Shown here in pieces: positions 1 to 13,928 of a DNA stretch of 64,000 bases. Source of the stretch: Echinostoma caproni. Its lineage: Eukaryota; Platyhelminthes; Trematoda; Plagiorchiida; Echinostomatidae. The stretch covers positions 87,187-151,186 of the forward strand of contig UZAN01039461.1 of assembly GCA_900618425.1 (NCBI GenBank), in the 5' to 3' direction. Position numbers and translations under genes: made by a program. The notes beneath the pieces were generated by a model. It did no database searches and was not told the DNA's origin. It saw only the letters and a list, made by a program, of their open reading frames with translations. Position 1 is the stretch's first letter. Every line of letters starts with the position of its first letter.

Positions 1-259
1 TGAATTGCACTCACCCACCACGGTTCTTTTGAATCGGGAGTACTCACGCGAGCACGCCAGCGGGTGTGCGCGCACCCGCTCACACGCGCATCCACACAAA
101 CACACAAAAGTGTTAGTAACGACAGGGCCAACAAGAGAGGAGCGCGGAAGCGCAGCCGAAATCGTGGCTCATTTTACTGTCGTGCAGTGGTAAACATCGT
201 TGCTGCCACGAAGTGAATCATAGTAGCATCTGGAGTTGGTTCCAGTTACCATTGCTGGT
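1..259. promoter_or_regulatory. CpG-rich stretch, possible promoter or 5' exon
   Basis: This stretch is clearly richer in G, C and CpG than the AT-rich sequence around it. Bases 60-79 form a near-palindrome with 7-bp arms (GCGGGTG and CACCCGC) around a TGCGCG centre. A good splice donor (CTG then GTGAGT) follows base 259, and a strong acceptor lies at 350-351, so a short intron of about 90 bases is possible. Whether it is the CpG-rich start of a gene, for example a non-coding first exon, or just a GC-rich repeat cannot be decided here. The open frame across bases 5-193 opens with a non-ATG codon and looks like nothing I know. Confidence 0.25.
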
Positions 260-352
260 GAGTCCCCCACATTCTGTGCTTTTTTTATCTCACCACAATT
301 CCGTTTTTGTTCATGCTCATTGAATCATCTTCTTCCTCGGTCATTTTTTCCC

Positions 353-550
353 AGCTATGACCAGTACACATTGTTTGTTCAAATTGTTCAGATAGGACAT
401 AATGTCCATTCAAACCCATTGTATCTTCGTCGGGTGTTGCAAGCTAGCTGGCTGTGGGTTACCAATAGACATCTCCAGATTGGTGACTGTAATGATGGTG
501 GTAGATGCGATGACTACAGTGGTATTATCGAAGTATTGACGAGAGGATAA
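353..550 (+). other. Exon-like open stretch ending in a stop, unknown protein
   Basis: A long pyrimidine tract ending in TTTTTTCCCAG sets a strong acceptor just before this stretch, and the frame then stays open to a TAA at 548-550. The encoded piece is about 65 residues, starts YDQYTLFVQ, contains HLQIGDCNDGGRCDD and ends IEVLTRG. If the donor at 260 is used, the frame joins in phase across a short intron of about 92 bases, which suits a flatworm. The upstream part of that frame meets a stop near base 211, so a complete gene is not visible. I do not recognise a family. It may be the last exon of a gene lying left of the window, or a repeat fragment. Confidence 0.25.
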
Positions 551-859
551 AATTTGCCGATTTGTCGATCATCTTCAACCCTCAATTTTATTACTGCTTT
601 CTTAAAGTAATATATTTATTAACAAAGTTGAACTAAACTCAAGTAACATTTTTAGACTATCTTCTTGGAAACTTGTTTTTTCACTGTAAAATAGATTACT
701 AACCACGCATGTTGTCTAATTGGATAAGATGCGTCGTATGAACTGTGGATTAAATGTCATCAGAAATATAAATCTATGAATTCGATTAATTTAACTGTTC
801 ATGTATGTCCGAATGCTTCCCCGTCGCGTTTCCGTTTGCCTTAACCGCAGAGGATCTGT
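551..859. other. No gene seen
   Basis: This is AT-rich sequence with stops in all frames. I see no repeat, RNA or splice structure worth naming. Confidence 0.5.
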
Positions 860-1085
860 TACATGGTATTGCTCCAACTCGGTTCTCCGAACACTGTCTG
901 GTGATGGGCAGCTTTGCTGTCCGCCAGTTGAATACCATATCGGATCTAGCGGGACCTTATATCGTTCGCCAGTCCAAGTCACCGGGATTAGGTTACCGGC
1001 TTTCCATAACTGAACAGCAGGTTCTTTTGACTATGGGGCTTCCTCCGTCTGCTATTAATCACACTGCAGTATGTGATAAAAGAAA
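860..1085 (+). repeat. Dispersed repeat, copy A (shared with 61,530-61,735)
   Basis: This block aligns by eye along about 190 bases with the block at 61,530-61,725, in the same orientation and 60 kb away. Shared landmarks in order are GGCAGCT, CGGGACCTTAT versus CGGGGCCTTAT, CCAAGT, TTAGGTT, CTGAACAGCAGGT, TGACTATGGGG, CGTCTGCT and a terminal hairpin-like stretch followed by A-rich sequence (CACACTGCAGTATGTG here, CACACCTAGGTGTG in the other copy). Copy A lacks the tRNA-like head seen before copy B, so it is either 5'-truncated or more decayed. The open frames crossing it (801-1013 and 805-1113) are by-products of the repeat and not genes. Confidence 0.7.
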
Positions 1086-4000
1086 TACTGCATATATAAC
1101 CGCATTCCTCTAGGGCATTTTGTGGATGTTCCGCGACATAAAAAAAAATCTCCGGAAATGGTAATCAGTACAACCGATCGCTTGTGGAGCCTCCATTTAG
1201 TAAGAACAACTCTGTGAGATATGGATCCAAACTTGTGTTATTAATGAAAATGAATCGGTAAGAATTATACCAAGTTAACGGTGAGAGCAAAATTGAAAAT
1301 TCCGATAGATTTGTTTTATTTGAACCGCTGTCATCCTGTCGAAATAGATCTCCTTTTATCAAAAACCATTTGGAAAAAATATGTTGGCAGGTTCTAAGTT
1401 CAGGCTGATTTTAACTGGTACAACATTTGTCGCGTTTAAGTATGCATTTTCATGAGATACCATCGAGTATAAACTTCTGTCATTCCCTTATTCACCCTTC
1501 AAAATATTCTAAATGATTCAATACAAAATTGTTATTTGAAACACTGGGTCCCTCTATGACTCGCATCGAGACCGAGCACTAGGGTTTACAAACCCAATGT
1601 GCCATAAATGTGCTTGTTCGTCTTATGTAAGCGACTGAGAAGATTAAACAAAATTGTTATTGATTGTTATCGGATACAGATACCATCCCTTCTATGAGCT
1701 GTTATTTAAATAACGATCCTTTCAGCGGAAAAATAATCATCGACCTTCCGTGTCAACCACAGGATTCAATCAAGCTTCTGTCATCGCAATCATTCTACAA
1801 CAGGTTCTGTGCAATTAGCAATTTAGTCCATCTAATAACAAAGAAGTAACTCACAATAACTACCGTCGAAACACCAGAAACACCACCGTCGAACAGCAGA
1901 TTGTGAGTCCAGAAACGCAGTCTCCTCCCCATCAGAAGCAGTTGCTTCACATCCGGTAAAAACAACGTGTCTTGATAGACGGAGAGAGGGGAGAGAGATA
2001 AAAATAATTTCCGCAAACTTCACAAGATATACTACAAAGTTTCGTGCTCATTTCATCTAGTTGGAGTACGGGATGGGTTTGTGCTTTGCAAAACTTAAAA
2101 ATAAAGAAGTCCGTTCAAGAAAGTGATTGCAGTTATCGGGCGTTTCCCGTTCGTAGAATGCTCGCAAAATCACGCTCTTGGTTGCGCTTAATAGACTGAC
2201 GGTAGGAAGACTATATATGATCGAGTGTCTCCGCACTTATGGTTATTTGGGATAACTATGATCCACACTGCGGTAGGTAAGCTTAATGCTTACATTCGAT
2301 TACTGTCAACCTGATAAATAGGAGACAAACGGGCCGAGTTTTGGCTTCATTATTGTTCAGCGCATTGTTTACCGGCATTTCAGCCTCCGAGAGTTATCTG
2401 CAAATCTCAGGCACATTCGAAAAGGAAACATTTCAGTAGGATGATGAATTTTGTCTGTAAACCCTCTTGAAAAACCCTTTGAATTTACATATTTGTTTTT
2501 GATTTGTGAACTTGAAAGACCAATCCAATGAGGAAGGAAAAATCTTTGATCTCCTCGCTTCAGTCTGGTATACACCAAGACCTAATAAATCCTTTTAATA
2601 ACTCATTTGTCAACCCTATGCAACGTGCCACACAATTCTGTAAATGCCCCTCACTACTGTCATTATCATCGTAGCTCTGTTAAACTAAAGAAGGGTTAAG
2701 CCGAGATCTGTCTCTTAAAACAAACAACGGATCAGATAAATACGGAATCGCAACTATGCGACTACGGTTTTCTGGATCCACGTTGCGTGTGTAGTGTCAT
2801 TCTGGAACATTGCTAACTTTGATCGGCACGGATTAGCTGAGTCTGAATTTGTGGGGAAAATAATTACCTTAACGATTATTAACGATTATTCTAAAGTTCG
2901 AGGTGAGTTTCAATCAAAGAACTCCGGTGAGTTTGTAGCACCAGAATTGTACAAAATTTTCATTCGCTTTGACCGTTTTTATTGAGTGGGATATGAAAAA
3001 GATATACCTACTGACTACCTGTAGGATGTACAATACCAGGCGAATCTGACCGTACATGATAGAGAAATCGGGCAAGATAACCGTAATGCTAGAATCGTCA
3101 ATAAAGTAATCCTGTAGCGATAACTCCGGTATGCACGTTTTTGTAATCAAATTTATGGATGAGAAAGTAATTATCATGAACCGCAATGATGTCCATATTA
3201 TTGTGTTACGCATTAGCGTCCTAATTGAAGGGTCGCCAGTGTACTTAATTATGGGTCAGGCTGCCTCGCTGTGGTGGTATATCCATATAAATATCCATCA
3301 AAAAAGTTATTTAGTGTGCCTCCATGATAGAGTTTTGATTACTGTCCGTCTGGGAAGGATAGCTTCACATGTGCAAGAGTTGATGGACTCCGAACTGAGG
3401 AATGTTCTTATACTACACAATGGCATAAACTAAACTTAATACCAATGGGGTCTCGCCCAGTAGTTGTTTCACTCTATAGATGTGTAAAGACCGCCGGTGA
3501 CAGACAGTTTTTTCCCCATGCCGAACTGATATAATTAGCAGAAGGCGTTTGATGAACGAGAGTGCCTCGACTCTGTGGAGAAACAAATCGATCCAGTGGT
3601 CGTGTATGATTGTTTACGGTTGCCCGGTCACTATCGCCTTGGATTATCACAGTCTGATTTTATCGAGGCATCAATATGAGCCCATTTATCTACTGTCATA
3701 CACGTAAAACTCCTCCGTCTACTTGGTCCATTGTCTCGAATGACAAACACTGACGTTTGGGGTAAGACAGACGGGAGAAGGGAAACAAAAAGCAAAGGGT
3801 ATGTCAATGGTAAAATCAATGGAACACCATGTTGACAAACTGTCCGTTAAAGGCACAATTTTCTAGATCTTCTCCATCTTCGATATATCTAATTATTTGC
3901 AATGCATTTTTCTGCTTAAAGTAGCAGTTCTATGGTCACGATTTAGTAGAATAGATGACTGTTTTCCTTTGATATTCCTCGCAATCATAGTTTCGGTTCG

Positions 4001-7000
4001 TTTGCCGTACTATTACAAATTCCAATAGTGGCGCCATAAAGATCACCCAAATCCGATGATGAGATACCTTTTTATCATTGTACTAACTTCTAATCAAACA
4101 CTGAATCCGAGATAGTCAAGTCAGTTAGGAGATGCATATTTGCAAAAGAAACAGGTTATTTTGGTTGGCTGCTACGCAGATTGGTCTGCTTGATTCCAAA
4201 ATGAAGCACTGGACAGTTGTTTTATTTTTGCCACGAACCATTAACAGGGAGTACATTAGTTTGTGTTCATACCGGAGCTCACACAGAAAACCTTCGCGTT
4301 CGGAATGCCCATATTTACTATCTGAAATGCAGGACCAGTGACCAATAACTAGGCGTAGCAACAAAGACAACAAAATACTGCACACTATTAATGAGTCCCA
4401 ATAAGTACAATACAGAGGTACAGTGTACTCTTTGTCGGCCTCATTATTTGACGAACGAAAAAAACAAAAAAGGAGATGGGGATAAATGAACTCACCAAGA
4501 GAAAGAGAGAGAAAGCCGCACCAGGAAAACGGTAAACAAGTCACGGTGTCTACGAATTCTCGCATGGAATTAAAATGAGCTAATTTGATAGTTGGGAAAC
4601 TGCTAATTTGTTCTTTGGAAGTTAAGGTTTATGTCCTCATAGTCAGCAACGCGGTCGAGTGGAATAGGTTCTCTATGAGACGATAGACAGTGTCTAGGCG
4701 TTGAACATTTTAATTGCGCATTAAGGATTGCTACGTTTTCTTGACAGCAGTTCGTCATTCAGTCTCTACCTATTGCTGACTACGAGGAGACAAGCTTGTG
4801 CTCGGACGATGCCGAAGGTCATCAAGCATTCACCGGTTTCTTTTCAGGTGCGTTTGATTATCAACAGAACAGGTTGTGTAAATCTGTATGTTCCAGATTA
4901 GAGTAGTAGTTCCAAAGGTTGTATCGATATCCTGATAAGTGCAGTGAAAAGCAATCAGCTGGGACCACAAAGAACTGCAGTAATACTGTCTTAGTTGACT
5001 TTCATACTGTTACAACTACCATTGGCCTTAAAATCTAATTAATTCTTATCAATTAATAGTTATGTCAAAAGGAACACCAGACTTTTTGATCTATCTTTTC
5101 TGAACGCGTTTTTAGCAAACTGTTTTGGTAAAATATTCACCGTCCTCTGGTTTACAAAACGTGATCTTCTCACACCAGAACTGCGTAAGTTGTGGCTCTC
5201 GTCCATCTTAAGGAATTATTATATTTAATGACATCAACACGATACACGACTGCTTCAATAACATTCTTTCTTAATTCGGAAATGCTATCGCACATGGTAT
5301 GGTTGAAGGATTTTTAAAAAGTCTAAATTTTCCGGTCATCTTTGTCTTAGGAGGACACTTTATATGGTCGTCAAAATGCTTGAAAAATCGTGGCAGGTTT
5401 ATGTTTGTCATTATAAATCACATACGGGGTGTCATGACACACATGAAAAATGATAGATCCAGTTAAAATTGATGCACAGAGTTAACCTGAAGCCATAAGT
5501 TTACACGTAATCGAACAAATTGGCCTCGGCGTGGTTATGTAATGCATTTAGGACACCTTATTCGAGGGACAACAGTATTTGGATGATAGATTTCACTGAA
5601 ATGTTTGTAGTGCTTCTTTGATAGTCTTCCTTGTTCCATTGAACTCTGGTAACCAGATTTACTGAATAAATGAACACCTAACGTAAAACAATTTAAAACT
5701 TTTATATTCGGCAATTTTTCTTTTATTATGCATTTTTTTTCAAGAGTACGTTTTGACCTTTTGCTGCAAGTTGGGTTTAATTTGCTTAGTAATCGCCGGA
5801 ATATTTTGTGTGGCATCGGGGTCTTAAACTACTAGGCTATCTCATATTCATATGGGGTTGTGAGAGGATTTTCCTAAATATTCACTCAATTGTTCGTTGT
5901 AACTCCACTGAGAAGTGAATGATCATAGCCATTCTCGATAAAGAACGACAGGAAGACATGGAGATAAGCATCGTCAACAGGAAATTCCCACTTCAGCAAT
6001 CGCTAGACATTTGCTAATGACACAACACTATGTTGACCGAGAAAAGTCGTTCCGGATCATCTACAATGCTGATAACGACAAGCTACTCAAACGTGTTGAT
6101 CCGACTGCAATCAATCATTGGAAACTAAACTTGGACCAAAAAAGGAGCTGTATATTGCCCGTAACATGTCCTGCCAACCTTTACCATCATCTGTGACTAT
6201 TTTCAGCTCTCATTTCATGTGTTCAGGATTATGAACTGTGTAATTCTCTACACTAAACACTGACAGAAATGCAGTCTATAAACTGCAGTCTATAAAGCGG
6301 TCGAGGGTAGATTCTCTTTTTCGGATTTTCTTGCCATTGCAAGAAATAAGTCCGCAATTTATTATTATTATTATCATTGTGAGTTTATCATTTTTTTGAC
6401 TAAACGATTGAGTTTAAACTGGATAACCCTGATCTGGGAAGAAAACAAGTCATTGAGCTAGGGCAGGTTGATTGTAGTTCTGGCGAATCGATTTAGATGA
6501 GCAACACATGATTCATATAGATCAAAAAATCGCTTACCTATTCAATACTCGTAAAGTTGATTGCTAGGCCAACCAGTTACTTACGATGAGATCCGGGTGA
6601 CCTGCAGCCTGACTTAAGTGTTTGTCCAGTCTTAGCGAAATGATTCGTTCAAAAATATAAACATATTCAGATTATCGGTATTCATCGGTGTACCCATCGC
6701 CATGTGCTACTGTAACGTAAAAACAGCACGCGGGAACAAAAAATATCTACGGAGATAGATACAGGTTTGATAAAACCTGGAAATATTTTGATACAGTAGC
6801 AACCTCAGATAAAATGAGCAGGTGAAGTCTCGTGACGTTTAACGACTTCTGATTAGAATCCAGGTTACTTGAGAAATATTTATAATAATTCTGATTGACC
6901 AGTTTGACTGCGCAGTGATTTTCTGGGTGTAATTGGTTTGAAAAAATTAAACTATGATATTATACTGCAAAATGAGAAAACATAGGACAACAGAATAACT

Positions 7001-8215
7001 TGTAGCTTAGGGTTAAGGATTTTTACTTCCTAAACAAATCCCTGCAGGGACGCAAAATGAACTGACTGCTGATTTGTCCCACCCAACACGGACGAAGTAT
7101 CTGTTCAGCTCTCTTTTTCAGATATCAAGCAATAATCTCCATGGGAAAGCAATTTGTTTTCAGTAGTGGAAAATTAAAAAACGTATCCAAATGGAGTGAA
7201 ACCTAATAACACAATTCATGGTTGCTCGCAAGACAGTTATATGCATCCATACAGGCACTGTAAATAACTGGCGGGTTCCAAGCACTCCACCTCATAAGTA
7301 TCAGTCGCTTTTAAACTTGGCGTTTCATCAGATGCCGGCGGGGGTTACTTATGGGTTAACTGTATACTCATTCAAATTTGCTAGATTGGGAAGCCTTTTA
7401 ATTTATCACGGGATAAATGACATGTTAAATATTTCTGTTATCTTCCGAGACTATTCAGAAAAATCAACGTAGAAAAATCCAGCATAATGCCTTATCAGTA
7501 GAAGTGATCCACCGATAACTATGGACACATTGAGGAATGGATGAAGAATATTTTTTGAAATGATAAGAAGTTAAAGATTTCAGATCAGAAGTAAGGAATC
7601 CTGATCTAATTTGGAACCAAATCACACCCCCACGCAGACAGGAACACTCTACGCAAACTGATCACAACGTTATTAAAGCGTGTCTCTATTGACTCAACGC
7701 CGATTGTGATATGGGTAAAATTTTTTGAAAGCAAAGGCTGACAGAGGTTACAATCTGTCTAACTCAGCGTACCCGGTGATTCATTGTCGAAGACCTTACT
7801 ATAATTAAGTTATATCTGAATGGCAGCTCCAGATTTTCTAGAACTTTCCGTTCAACATGACACGAAGGATTGTGCTTCCCTGAAAGCAAAATCTCTCAAT
7901 TCTTCATTTCCTTCATTTAACTAGAAAAAGAGCTAATAAAAAACCTCAAAATTCGTAAGGACTAACAATTAAAGACTTCCTTTTAAGTGGCTTCAGGTCT
8001 GCACTTCAGTGCGTGGTGTTCTACTTCAATCATTCGCTTCTATCGATCTAAATTGCAAAGCCATATATTATAGGAGTACCAACTAGAAGTCGAAGAAAGG
8101 TGTATTATTTGTGAAATGTGTAATGAACGGGACCAATTGTTTGTCCCTGAGATTAAATTCCGATGGTATGATTATATTTGTATGTATTTGTTTGAAGCAA
8201 ACATGTTTAATTTAC
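1086..8215. other. Gene-free AT-rich sequence
   Basis: No gene, RNA or recognisable element was found. A 14-base unit beginning TGCAGTCTATAAA is duplicated in tandem at 6270-6297, a 10-base unit TAACGATTAT is doubled near 2870-2890, and a short TTA run occurs at 6358-6375. The longest open frame, 146 codons on the minus strand (4125-4565), starts with ATG and is rich in hydrophobic residues. Its length is what chance predicts in a window of this size and composition, and no family signature was seen. Confidence 0.5.
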
Positions 8216-8525
8216 CTCACAAATCCTGTCGTTTAGCCCAAGACGGTAAACGAACGACAAAACCCAATCTGCCCACCAGTACTCTCCCTCGATTAGGCCG
8301 GTTCGTTTTGGTTCATTAAAGTTCTGCTTGACACACGGGAATGTCACGCATAGTTCTCCCCGCTCCCCATTTTGGACTGTCAGAGGTTGTGGAATGTTCG
8401 GTGAACGAGTTGGGACGAAACGAGACTGGGGTGGCGAAACGGGTTTGTTTGCAGGGACTGGGAACAATGAACTGCCAAGCGGGTACCGGACTAACCGTCA
8501 CGGGTTGGGCTGTTTTTTTTGTGCT
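8216..8525. other. GC-rich patch open in several frames, identity unknown
   Basis: About 300 bases with higher GC than the flanks, open on both strands at once. That pattern reflects base composition more than coding. It contains several related GAACGAGTTGGGACGAAACG-like stretches and ends abruptly in a T8 run near 8513-8520. It could be a solo long terminal repeat, another repeat fragment or an old regulatory region. I could not match it to anything else in the window. Confidence 0.2.
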
Positions 8526-11500
8526 TTTCGTTCATGTTTTCAGATAAGATTTCGTTTGGATAATTGGTATATATTTTTAGCTACGAATTAGCAGTATTTT
8601 CGTGTTTCATACGATGATTCAAAACGTAGGTCAATTTTAAGTTTATTTAAATGAAGTCCTGTTCAGGGTGCTAGTTTGCAAGTGGGAGGCAAATCACTAT
8701 GTAATTTCATGCATATGAATCATCATTTCCGGAAAGAATTTAAAAAAATTGTAATATAGTTTCACACAGAACCCCCAAAGCGATGCACAACAAATTTCAT
8801 ACCTTCATGGAGTAGCATCAGTTACTCAGTAAGATTTAAACGAAGTCGCAAGACTGAAGACATCCAATAGCATCGCTTTTAAGCAGCACTATGATATTTT
8901 TCCACGTTCCTTTGTTATTCAGTAAAGAAAGCCAACTAATTCCCTCTTGATGACACATTCAAGCTTCGTGTTGATTTTCGAGCCATTCCCTTAGTGAATA
9001 ACACAGTACTCGTTAAAAGCAGCATTAAAAACATCGTTTTTATCCGTTGACGGAACTGGAAAGTTTGTCCTCGAAATTGTTACAAATGGCTGTGGAGTTT
9101 TAGGGTGCATGGCGCCACCAACACTTTGAATGTCAATTCAAACGGTACAGAAAAGTTTACGTGTAACGAGATCCGTTAGTTGACCAGGTTATAATGTGAT
9201 CAATCAGTTCAAGTTACAATAAACGATTTTTTATTACATTACGAAGAATAATTTTCTCATTGAAAAATATCACTAACATGAACCGGTTTGTAATTTACCA
9301 CGGGCTTGGATGGGGTCATCTTGTGGATAGAAAAGTGGTACAATTTAATCAGTCACCTGGGGGTCACGTGATCAGTACCGTGGTGCTCTGTCATTAAAGT
9401 TCTCTGTAAGATCAAGCATCTATGCAAAGGTTGACCTGGGGTAGTGGGTTCTCGTTTCTAAGGGGTTTAGCATTTTACCATCCACCACTCGATTATTTTC
9501 ATTATTAAACTTATCTGATAAAGTTAAAAAAACGGGACAACGATGCTTGGCATTTATTAACGGATCGTTTGCTCAGTATGCGATAAGTACCATTTCGTGG
9601 ACAATATTACCTCCCAGGTTGTGGAAGCGAACTTTGTAAATAACTACAATTAACCCAAGGCATTCCAGAGTTTATTGAACTCCCCCCTGGGATTTTCAGG
9701 AACCAGTAGCCCATCAGTTGTTATGCAATGCATTGGTGTGTATTGGTAGCAGCATTGCACCCGCCGTGGATCCAGTTATTGGCTCTTACTTATGCTTACC
9801 TATTATATGAGTCCCAAATTATAATCATTTAACATTCTAAAAGTGTCTCATTGTGAAAAAAATTACACCTATTTACTCAAATGTCTATGTTGAAAATGGT
9901 TCATTTTAGGTCGCACGGTGTCATCGCAAAATGTAACGCCAATGCAAGTACGTGTGTGCAAGCATCAGGGTCCCTAGCCCGACCAGTCAACACTTATTGT
10001 ATAACACCTTGGAGAGATATCTTTAGTATAAATTTGCACATATATGTACAACTGATAGAACTCCCGTGTTCGAGAATGGTTGTTGCGATCTTTTGAATGC
10101 ATTTAACATTTGGTGAACAAAAACACCACTCATTATCAAACATCACAAAACCTCAGTGGGGTTTATTGAGAAGGATCAACTTGTGCTTCTAAGATTCGTG
10201 ACATATCAAGCTGTGTACCTTAGGGACCCGTATAAGAAGGAATTAAGATATATAGTATGGATGAATGAAAACGGAATCATATCTAAAGAAACTCTTCAAA
10301 GATTTTCAAATACGTGATTAAACTTGACACTAGCCATACAGGCTAACATTAGTAATGCAATTTAATCAAAAATAAAGCTAAATGTGGATTGTGACTCCGC
10401 TTGAAAGTTCATTGTCTATGTCATTACAACCACATAAATAACTAGAGAGAGAATGCTTAGGTGGAACAGATGCTAGGATCGTTCACGCATTCTAGTCATC
10501 TTGGTAAGAATAATAGTTGATGAATGTCTCACTGGGTGGATCGAGAAATTTGGGCCACTGTGAAAAGTATGGAGCATATTCAGTGCCTAACACATTGCTA
10601 AGGTTTAAACAGTTGACTACGCTGCAATATTAGGACTATGGTGAACTAATTGCTACCAATTTACAAGAGTTCCGTAAATAGATAATATACTTAAAAAGTT
10701 AGGCCAAATATTTGGCAGGGGTGTCAAAACGAGCATAGTCATGATTTCCGATGAACTGTGATCGTATTATTGAGAATATGTTGTAAGGAATTCAGGTACA
10801 TCTGAAAACACCTACCTCAGTAAACTTTGAGATAGCGGTAAGAGCCGAAAATCTTTTGGGTAGAATGACAGAACTTAAACTTTTAACCAGAGAAAACAGG
10901 GACTGTTAGTACAGTTGATGTTTATATGTTAACAAATTCATTGCTTTGGTAGGCAAAAGCTCTCACACATTCAAAGTCTGCATGTTGGTTAGGCAAATGA
11001 AGGTCGCTACGTCAGTTTTCAGCAAAATAAACATGTTGGTCTTCCAGGGGTATTCAAAGCTCATACTATTTCATCTTGCACAATAAGAAATGAGAAAGTG
11101 AATCAATTTATCGGATCATTTGAGAAAGGGATCAATTGAAACGGTGTAGGACAAGTTGATATTCCAATCGGTTTAAGTAAAGTACACTTAAAAATTGGTT
11201 AAACACTAATGATTGAGGGCAAGTTACAAATCTCAGACTTTGGAAGGTCCACCGGTTAAGACGAGCGGAGCACAACGCGGTTCCTAATTCTCTTGTACAC
11301 ACTGAAAGGAGTAACATTGCCAATGTGTACACGTTAGTGCTTTCTAAGAACTGAACACAACCTCGCTGGAAACTATCAAACATTGTTCCAGAAGTACCAC
11401 ATAGATGTTGGAATGCAGAACAGAAAACAGCTTAAGAGCGAGCAATAGATTTGAATAAATCTCATTATAAGTGAAAACATACAACACATTGGTGCAGTGG

Positions 11501-13928
11501 TTTTTCTTATTCGAAATCTGAAAAGCGTTGATAAACCTGTTGATCAGAGTGAGAGTACCAAATATCTTAGAAACTGTATTGGAGGATGAAAACATGCATC
11601 CATACACGAGTTTCAAATTGTTTCAAAATACACTCGATCCTTATTTAAAAATATAATTCAAATCATGACAACCCTTGATGTGTATGAAAAACACTACATG
11701 AAGTGTTAATGCCAACACTTTTTACACATCAATGGTTTTTGTTTTCAATGTCAAATTCGCCAAACACTTTGTGGCTGGGAGAGATTCATGTTTAGTTTAG
11801 TTCATTACTGTACTGCATCATTATATTCCATTCATATTTCATCGATAACTTGTACTTCTTATTTGAAGCAAATCCATCAGAAAATGTTTTTGAATAATTA
11901 TACATCAATCAAACCTCCTCCAACAATTTGATACTAGTTTGAGAACATTTGAAGCAGAATGAGCTTCAACATAGATTTTATGGCCCGTTGGGCCACATAC
12001 GTGTTATTGTGAACTAGACCTCATATCATATCTTCGTGCCTATTGGTAGTTGAATATTAGAAGCAGAGTTATTGGAGGCTGAAAGCGTATCCGTCGATTG
12101 TCAGATCAATAAACCGCATAAAATCACTGATAGTGTTCTCTTGCTGACATTTCAAGAAAATATCAGGAGTGGATAGAACATTTACATTCATTTGGCTTGT
12201 TCAGATTCATTCTGACAATCAGTTTAATTGAAATCAGTCAGTCTTCACCGAGAGGCAATCGATAAACATTTACCCAATAGGTTGGGTTGAACTCATAATT
12301 ATCCATTAGAAGCTGGGAATGATAAAAAATTATATTTGACACCGTCAAATAAACTTCAAATTGGAGATTACTTTTTATTTAAAATTTTGAAATGTGCACA
12401 AACAAAGGTGTTATCTATTTTCTCTCAATCTTTAAATAAAGAATTATCAAAGGCTGTTTTTCTGTGTTTTACTAACCAGCCAAACAAAGTCTAAGCAAAT
12501 AGTTCAGATTAAAAATAAGCGAGGAAGATGAAAACGATCACAGCGAAATGGATTGTGAATAAACATTAGTCAGTAACACTTCCATATTAACAAATGTTCG
12601 TCAAACAATGGTCTCCCACGAGCACGGCGACTTGACAACCTTAACCAATTTTCGCCACCGAGTTCTTTAGTCGGCTCGCAATCCGTTCTGCAACGGACAG
12701 TTTTTAATTGTGCTAGTTCTTTCCTTCGAGAGACTATTAACATATATCTCACGGATGTTGCCTTACTCTTGATCATCATTTTAAAACTAGTTTACCACGA
12801 GGATTAAAACCAGCAGTGTTATTCAAATATAGTTTTAAGAAAAACAGTACAGTATGTCTGTTCAATTTGTGTACAGGCTGCATGAAGCCCAAAACCACTA
12901 ATATGGTTCCACAACAAAATCTAACTACGATTTATGTTAAATTGGAAGAGCAAAACGTCGGTAAATGAAAAGATTCAAGTAATAAGCTCAACCTTCTTCG
13001 AAAAACTTGTACGAAACAAGAAATTTAGCTTATTTACTCCACAGAGTTATCAAGATCAAAGTACACAAACGAAAAAGCTCAACCGAATGGTCTTCCTTTA
13101 TACGGAGTTTGACCTATTGACAAATACACTAATAAAACATCGTATCCATATGTTATTCATCAATGAAAACGTAGAAGTCAACTATCTATTTCTGATGACA
13201 GTCGAGTAAAATAGTACACAGTTTGACTTCTCGACAGCTGACTGAAAACCCATAAGGTTTACGCATACATTCACCAGGCATAAGCATTTTCATTCGGCTC
13301 TTTATATAAAATGTAGCATTGTTCAGAAAGGGCCACTTATCAGCTAACTTATTCCGATAGTGATTTTTAAGTTTGGTTATTTGTAGAATTTTGTGGCAGG
13401 AGCAACAATTATTACCTCTGAGCTGCATGACTGAAAAACAAAGGTAGATTTGTAATTCGCAAAAGCATGTTTTTCAGCTGTTTTCTACGAAATTTCCATT
13501 CAACTGTACGTAAGTTCATTTTAGTAATGATTGTAACGAAATTCTTTGCGTCAAACAGGGAAATTAATTTTATGTGTACAAAGGTTATCGGTACACTCAA
13601 TTATTTTAAACATTCTGATGAAGCGGACATAAATTTTACTTAAATTCAATCACAGGTTTCCATATGTCTCACGCATGTTTATAGACCACTTTCATAAACT
13701 AAATCCCAAACCAGACGATAGATGTACGATTTGATTATCTACACCATTTGATTATCAAATAATGTGCTTGGTTTTGAGAAGTTTGGGAAGCATTTAAAAG
13801 AGAGTTAATAATATTTTAACTGGGAATAGCTCGGTTTCTTCGGTGAGATTTAAACCACCGCCTATTAACCCGACTGGAACGGGTCGATTGAAACTTGCAT
13901 ACTGCCACATCACATCAAGAACATCTAG
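8526..13928. other. Gene-free AT-rich sequence
   Basis: I saw no convincing gene or element. A minus-strand open frame at 12,570-12,779 has a charged, coding-like look (it contains RRKELAQLKTVRCRTD) but has no recognisable domain or splice context. Confidence 0.45.

Noticed and set aside
801..1113. Overlapping plus-strand frames of 70 and 102 codons
   Set aside because: They lie in the dispersed repeat also present at 61,530-61,735.
4125..4565. 146-codon ATG frame on the minus strand
   Set aside because: In a 64-kb AT-rich window about one frame of this length is expected by chance. It is hydrophobic without any family signature, and splice sites are lacking.
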